This document shows, one piece after another, positions 59,661 through 64,000 of a stretch of 64,000 nucleotides of DNA. The DNA lies in NCBI GenBank assembly GCA_026545225.1, contig CM048845.1, positions 125,786,533-125,850,532 of the forward strand, given 5' to 3'. The position numbers and the translations under genes were made by a program. How positions within the stretch are numbered: position 1 is the first letter of the stretch; each line of letters starts with the position of its first letter. The notes under the pieces are model-generated. The model ran no database searches and had not been told where the DNA came from. It saw only the letters and a list, made by a program, of their open reading frames with translations. This DNA is from Cornus controversa. Taxonomy: Eukaryota; Streptophyta; Magnoliopsida; Cornales; Cornaceae.

Positions 59661-59981
59661 TTATTGTTATTATTCTTACTTCGTCAATCTAAGGATTGAT
59701 CTTTACTGTCAAAATCCTAAGGTACAGGTAATGGTTGAAACGTAATCTGATCAAAACACAAATGGAGTCGTCTCCAAATAAACTGCATCAAAGTGACCTG
59801 GAAAGAACCAGAGAACAACCATATATCTAAATCTACCAAAATGAACATGCAAAAAGGGATGAATAAATCAAATTTTATGTATAGCAAAAATTATACTAAC
59901 AGTATCTATATTTTTATTCCAGTTGTAAACATGATCATCATTAATAGTAAAAACTGAGAGATTTAGAATTCAAAAGCAGTC

Positions 59982-60647
59982 TCACACAGCTGGTTCTGCT
60001 ACAGAGCCATGTAAAGGAGTGGCAGCATTCAAACTCAACTGAACTCCAACTGAAGCTGTTTGGTTTTCATTTGGTTCAAGTCCAGAGTCATTCAAATGGA
60101 TGTTTTCTGACATTTGGCTCTCTCTCAACTCAAAACCAGCATCACTCAAATGGCCACTTGCTGTTGTTTGGCTCTCTCTGAACTCGATTCCACTGTCACT
60201 GAAACGGCTACCTCCTTCGCCCCATGTTGACCCACCCTTGCAAGAATCAACACTGGCTCGACAAATCGGACAAATGGGTGTCTTGAGAAGCCATGAATCC
60301 ACACACTGAGCATGGAAGCTGTGGTTGCACATTGGCAGTAACCTACACTTATCACCAATCCTAAAGTTCTCCAAGCAAACAGCACAATCCACAGGACTAG
60401 TACCCTTTTGTTTTGCTTTGAAATCAAAGCAAGGAAGCTTTTCTAGATCATCCTGGGACATGCTTGTGCTTCTAAAGCTGCCCCTTTCAGCCATAGTACT
60501 GTTACCAAATCCTCTCCTAAGTGCCCTCCCAACAATACATACATGAATTAAGACCAAAACTCCAATACCCACAAACAACAATATCACTGATATCACAATT
60601 GCCATCACCATAACCTGTGTGGCCACACCCAAATCTTGACTATTCAT
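59982..60647 (-). CDS. ATL-like RING-H2 E3 ubiquitin ligase, 221 aa, intronless
   Basis: One exon from ATG at 60647 to the stop at 59982. Residues 12-40 form a membrane helix (VMVMAIVISVILLFVGIGV). The RING-H2 ligands are C88, C91, C107, H109, H112, C115, C126 and C129 with canonical ATL spacing. The GLD-like region is diverged (SQDDLEKLPCFDF), so the exact ATL subgroup is uncertain. Residues 149-202 contain three 18-residue repeats of the form SDSGIEFRESQ. ATL proteins are membrane-bound E3 ligases working with UBC-type E2s. The probable 5' leader, on the plus-strand side above 60647, contains a (GA)n run at 60834-60856. A Copia element sits about 320 bp past the 3' end. Confidence 0.9.
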   Translation of the reverse strand: MNSQDLGVATQVMVMAIVISVILLFVGIGVLVLIHVCIVGRALRRGFGNSTMAERGSFRSTSMSQDDLEKLPCFDFKAKQKGTSPVDCAVCLENFRIGDKCRLLPMCNHSFHAQCVDSWLLKTPICPICRASVDSCKGGSTWGEGGSRFSDSGIEFRESQTTASGHLSDAGFELRESQMSENIHLNDSGLEPNENQTASVGVQLSLNAATPLHGSVAEPAV

Positions 60648-62170
60648 TTCAATTCTTTCTCAATAAACCTCCTCCTTCTCATCCCAAAACTACCTTATCT
60701 TCTTCAAGAAACCAAAATCATTGCCCAATTCATTCCACCGTAAGGACATCAAAATCTGAAAAAATGACAAATTAGAGAAAATATCAATATACACATCTTT
60801 TGGGCCTGTGAAATTTGGAGTTGTAAGAGTTAAGAGAGAGAGAGAGAGAGAGAGAGAATGATAATTGAGTTAGGAGCAGGTGGGGGTGTTGTGTTATAAA
60901 GACATAGTAATATTACCCTGATAGCATAAGCCGACCAGTAACACTGTTCGTTGTGGGTTGAAAGATATATTTAATGTTTAGTGGGTGAATTGGTTAGCTC
61001 TCTTGTGGAGTGGGTGAGAAAAAACCGAAATTTAAAAAAAAAAAAAAAGGTAACTAGGACATCGAATGAAGATTGATAATTCAAACCTCTATCTTCTGTC
61101 CATGTCTGTAAGAAAGTAATCCCTTTTTTTTTTCCTTTTTTTTTTTTTCAACTATCAAAATAAATATATACATAAGGGAATATATCATAATCAACATGTA
61201 ATGAATTTGTAATCTCTTTTGCTTGGCCCATTCAGAACCTTGGGGCATCTACCTTTCCCTGAGAGTTGAGAGTTACAGGACATCTGCCTTTTTTAAATAG
61301 ATGTTCTTTAAAAGATATGAATAAATAGTAAAATGATGATTATCCTTGCCCAACAAAAAATAGTAAAATGATTATAAAAACCCAGCAATGAATAAAATAA
61401 TTGGACTATCTATCTACTTTTAGTTGGAGTAGAGGAAAAAAAAAAGGAATAAAAATGAAAATATCACATATGTTTCTATATATAGTTATATGTTGTATCA
61501 AGGACCCATACTGCAATTAATATGACATGCTTCAGCAACTTTTATGGTGACCAAGACAGCTTTTTAATGTAACTGGGCCTATGATTATTATTATTATAGT
61601 ATATAAATTCTATTATGTAACACTTTTCCTTCAATCAATGCTCGGTACATAATCTCAACTGCTGAGCCGTCAACCCATATAGAATTTTTAAGTTACTATT
61701 TGATTCTGTTTTGTGAGAATAGTTGTGCTCGTAGGAAGAAAAAAAATAAACAACTTCATTTGATCAAATGCTCTTGGAAAACTATTACCTTAATTTGCAA
61801 TTAAAAAGAAGCTTATTTGTAGAAGTATTATGTAAGAAACATTCACTGTTCATTATGTGTATAAAACTCCTTACAATATAATGTAATGTTCCATAATGAC
61901 CTCTTCTGTCTGCTAATATTAAAAACCTCAAATGCTCTTCTGTTGTATATCACTATATAATATGTATATTAAATTAAATATATTAGATATTTTTAATGCA
62001 ATAAATTATATCAATATAATAATTGTATTTATAAATTTGCAACCATTACAATGTAGGTTAAATTTTATATAGTACGCATATTAAATATACCTATATTTAA
62101 TACAATAAATTATATCAATACATACTTGTATTCCAAAATTTGCAACCACTCCACTATGCCTTAAATTTTA
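60648..62170. other. Promoter side of the second RING-H2 gene and spacer
   Basis: Probable leader and promoter of the minus-strand gene, including (GA)n at 60834-60856, then AT-rich DNA with poly-A and poly-T runs. No other gene recognised. Confidence 0.5.
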
Positions 62171-62428
62171 GGGTAAATATCACTAACACCTCCTGAGATT
62201 TGATGTACTAACACTTGATTACAACTTTGTGAATTTTTGTCACCAACACCCCCTATCAACTTTTTTATTTTTTTTAATACGTAAAATGTCTTGATTGCTC
62301 TTGATTATTTAAATGTATTTTAATATAAAAATATCATAATAGAAAAATAACCACAATATCCTTCATGATAATATGCATTGACAAATAATTTTTTATTTTA
62401 TGTTAATATTATGATTTATGAAAATAAA

Positions 62429-62468
<40 letters not shown>

Positions 62469-62755
62469 GTTATGATTTCTTACTCACTGGTGAGCAAGAA
62501 ATTTATTCACACCAAACACATTAATCGTTGGATGTAATTGATATAAAAAAGACAGTTATAAAAAAAAACCTAACAATTATATTCAACGGTTACTGTGCTT
62601 GGTGTGGATGAATTTCTTGCTCACCGATAAGCAAGAGATCATTACTATATATATATATATATATATCGTTGAATAGAGAAAAAGAAAAGCTATTTAATTA
62701 CTTATTTATTTTATGTTAATATTATTATTTATAGAAATAAATAATTATATATAGG

Positions 62756-62804
<49 letters not shown>

Positions 62805-63188
62805 AGTATACTGCATATATATAGATAGATAGGGAAAAAGAAAGAGAAATTTAATTATTTTTTATTTTAACATTATTATTTATGAATATATATAATTATA
62901 TATAGATTACATATATATATATATATATATATATATTCAAAGGGGTATTTAGGTCCATTAAAGAGGGTTAAATAGGTAAATTTAGTATTCAAATAGATTA
63001 GGTCAAAAGTCAAAAAACAAAATGGTCATTTTACTTTCAAAAAGTGTTATGACACGGTGTACTTTTGGCATGAAGAAGTGTATGTAATATATTGCACAAA
63101 CTATAAGGGCAGTTGACGAAGAAATTTCACAAAGTTATAACTCCATATCAATGCATCAAATCTCAAGAAGTGTAAGTGATATTTACCC
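62171..63188. mobile_element. Mutator-like non-autonomous element, ~1018 bp, 9-bp target duplication
   Basis: The left end GGGTAAATATCACTAACACC (62171) is matched by the inverted right end CTTACAC-complement and GATATTTACCC (63188). Flanks are identical TAAATTTTA (62162-62170 and 63189-63197). The interior carries several (TA)n runs and three diverged copies of a TTATTTTATGTTAATATTAT-type segment (about 62390, 62708 and 62865), plus a nested foldback. No transposase frame is present. Confidence 0.85.
62471..62643. mobile_element. Nested foldback MITE inside the 62.2-63.2 kb element
   Basis: GGTGAGCAAGAAATTTATTC in the left arm pairs with an inverted copy in the right arm (GAATTTCTTGCTCACCG), over about 65 bp of each arm. 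A short A-rich loop remains. It is flanked by TA-rich DNA, so target duplications cannot be distinguished. Confidence 0.75.
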
Positions 63189-63197
63189 TAAATTTTA

Positions 63198-64000
63198 TAA
63201 TCTCTATAAATATGTTATGTAGACTAATTTACAACTACCACACCATAAGTTGTATCATTTATTTATTTTTTTATTAAATGCATTTTTGTCATTTTCTTGC
63301 TCTTACGGATTTTCTTTATTTGAACAATTTGAAACATTACAAGTGTTTTCAACCTTTGGGGGTATATAGCAGAGGAATTTTTTGTATTTTACCAAAAAAT
63401 TCAAAGAACAATTAAAAAATAGAAGTTATAAATTCACTGTTCAGTTTAACAGATTAAGTGTGGTCTTCAAATCTCAATCCCCTTTCAAGACCACATTAAT
63501 AAGATTATAATATAAACTGATCGAAATTTCGAATTCTAAGAAGTCCTTGTTTAGGAAAAGCTTTTATCGAGAAATGGAAAAGAATTTGACTGTTAGCTAT
63601 AAGGTAATACGTATGGTATGATATTAAAAACTTGCCCCAACAAACCATCAAGCAGAAGTATCTTTTCGCTAGCCACTACAACTTCATACATGTAATATTA
63701 TCCATAACCATCCTATCTTTACATGGCTATAAGAAGCATTCGATCTGTACATGATATCAATGTAATGCTTCAATCCATATTATACAATATAATTCAGAAT
63801 AAAAATTATATTGCTGACCTCCGAGCATTAGCTTGAGAAAGAATTCAAGTCCCAATCTGGACAAAGATGGGGCATGTATATATTTCTCTTACCCATTAGT
63901 AATATATATACAATTTGGCAGATGAACTACCATGTGACTCTTTTATTTTTTTCATTTTTCAAGAAAAGTAATTTTTCTTTTTTTAGGTAAAATAATTACA
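63198..64000. other. Right-edge intergenic DNA
   Basis: AT-rich, with no recognised gene or element up to the edge of the window. Confidence 0.5.

Overview
The window is nuclear DNA of a flowering plant, most likely a eudicot. It is AT-rich, its genes are split by GT-AG introns, the intergenic DNA is full of miniature transposons, microsatellites and LTR elements, and every recognisable protein belongs to a plant family. No CRISPR array, bacterial operon or organellar gene was seen, and I cannot name the genus from sequence alone.

Layout, left to right. (1) The 3' part of a SUO-like BAH/TFIIS-N gene (+, cut by the left edge). (2) A five-copy 82-bp tandem repeat. (3) A broken trichome-birefringence-like (TBL) gene fragment. 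(4) About 5 kb of intergenic DNA with three miniature transposons. (5) A small 2H-phosphoesterase-like gene (-). (6) A seven-exon WAT1-related/UMAMIT transporter gene (-) with a partial duplicate just upstream. (7) A two-exon HIG1-domain mitochondrial gene (+) with a 3.65 kb intron. (8) A six-coding-exon UBE2H/Ubc8-type ubiquitin E2 gene (+), preceded by a ~1.07 kb foldback element and a G-box/TATA promoter. (9) An ATL46-like RING-H2 E3 gene (+). (10) About 5 kb of repeat-rich intergenic DNA. (11) A six-exon CNGC16/18-like ion-channel gene (+). (12) A 570-bp TRIM element and a ~5.8 kb decayed Copia retrotransposon (-). (13) A second, intronless ATL-like RING-H2 gene (-). (14) A ~1 kb Mutator-type element with a nested foldback.

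Gene order is informative. From memory, Arabidopsis chromosome 3 carries SUO, ATL48 (a HIG1-like domain fused to a RING-H2 domain) and CNGC16 as near neighbours, while ATL46 on chromosome 5 sits beside WAT1-related genes. Here the HIG1 and RING-H2 parts are separate genes with the E2 gene between them, so the window may keep an unfused arrangement. An E2 and two RING-type E3 genes lie together, but nothing in the sequence shows that they act as a pair.

The most distinctive structural observations are: a 70-bp tandem duplication that copied the last 3' splice site of the E2 gene; a 28-base G run in that gene's 3' UTR; a four-codon upstream ORF overlapping the CNGC start codon; three Mutator-like elements with 9-bp target duplications (two exact, all inserted next to short A/T-rich sites); a complete TRIM with exact 5-bp target duplication; an inverted segment inside one Copia LTR; and three 18-residue repeats in the tail of the second RING-H2 protein.
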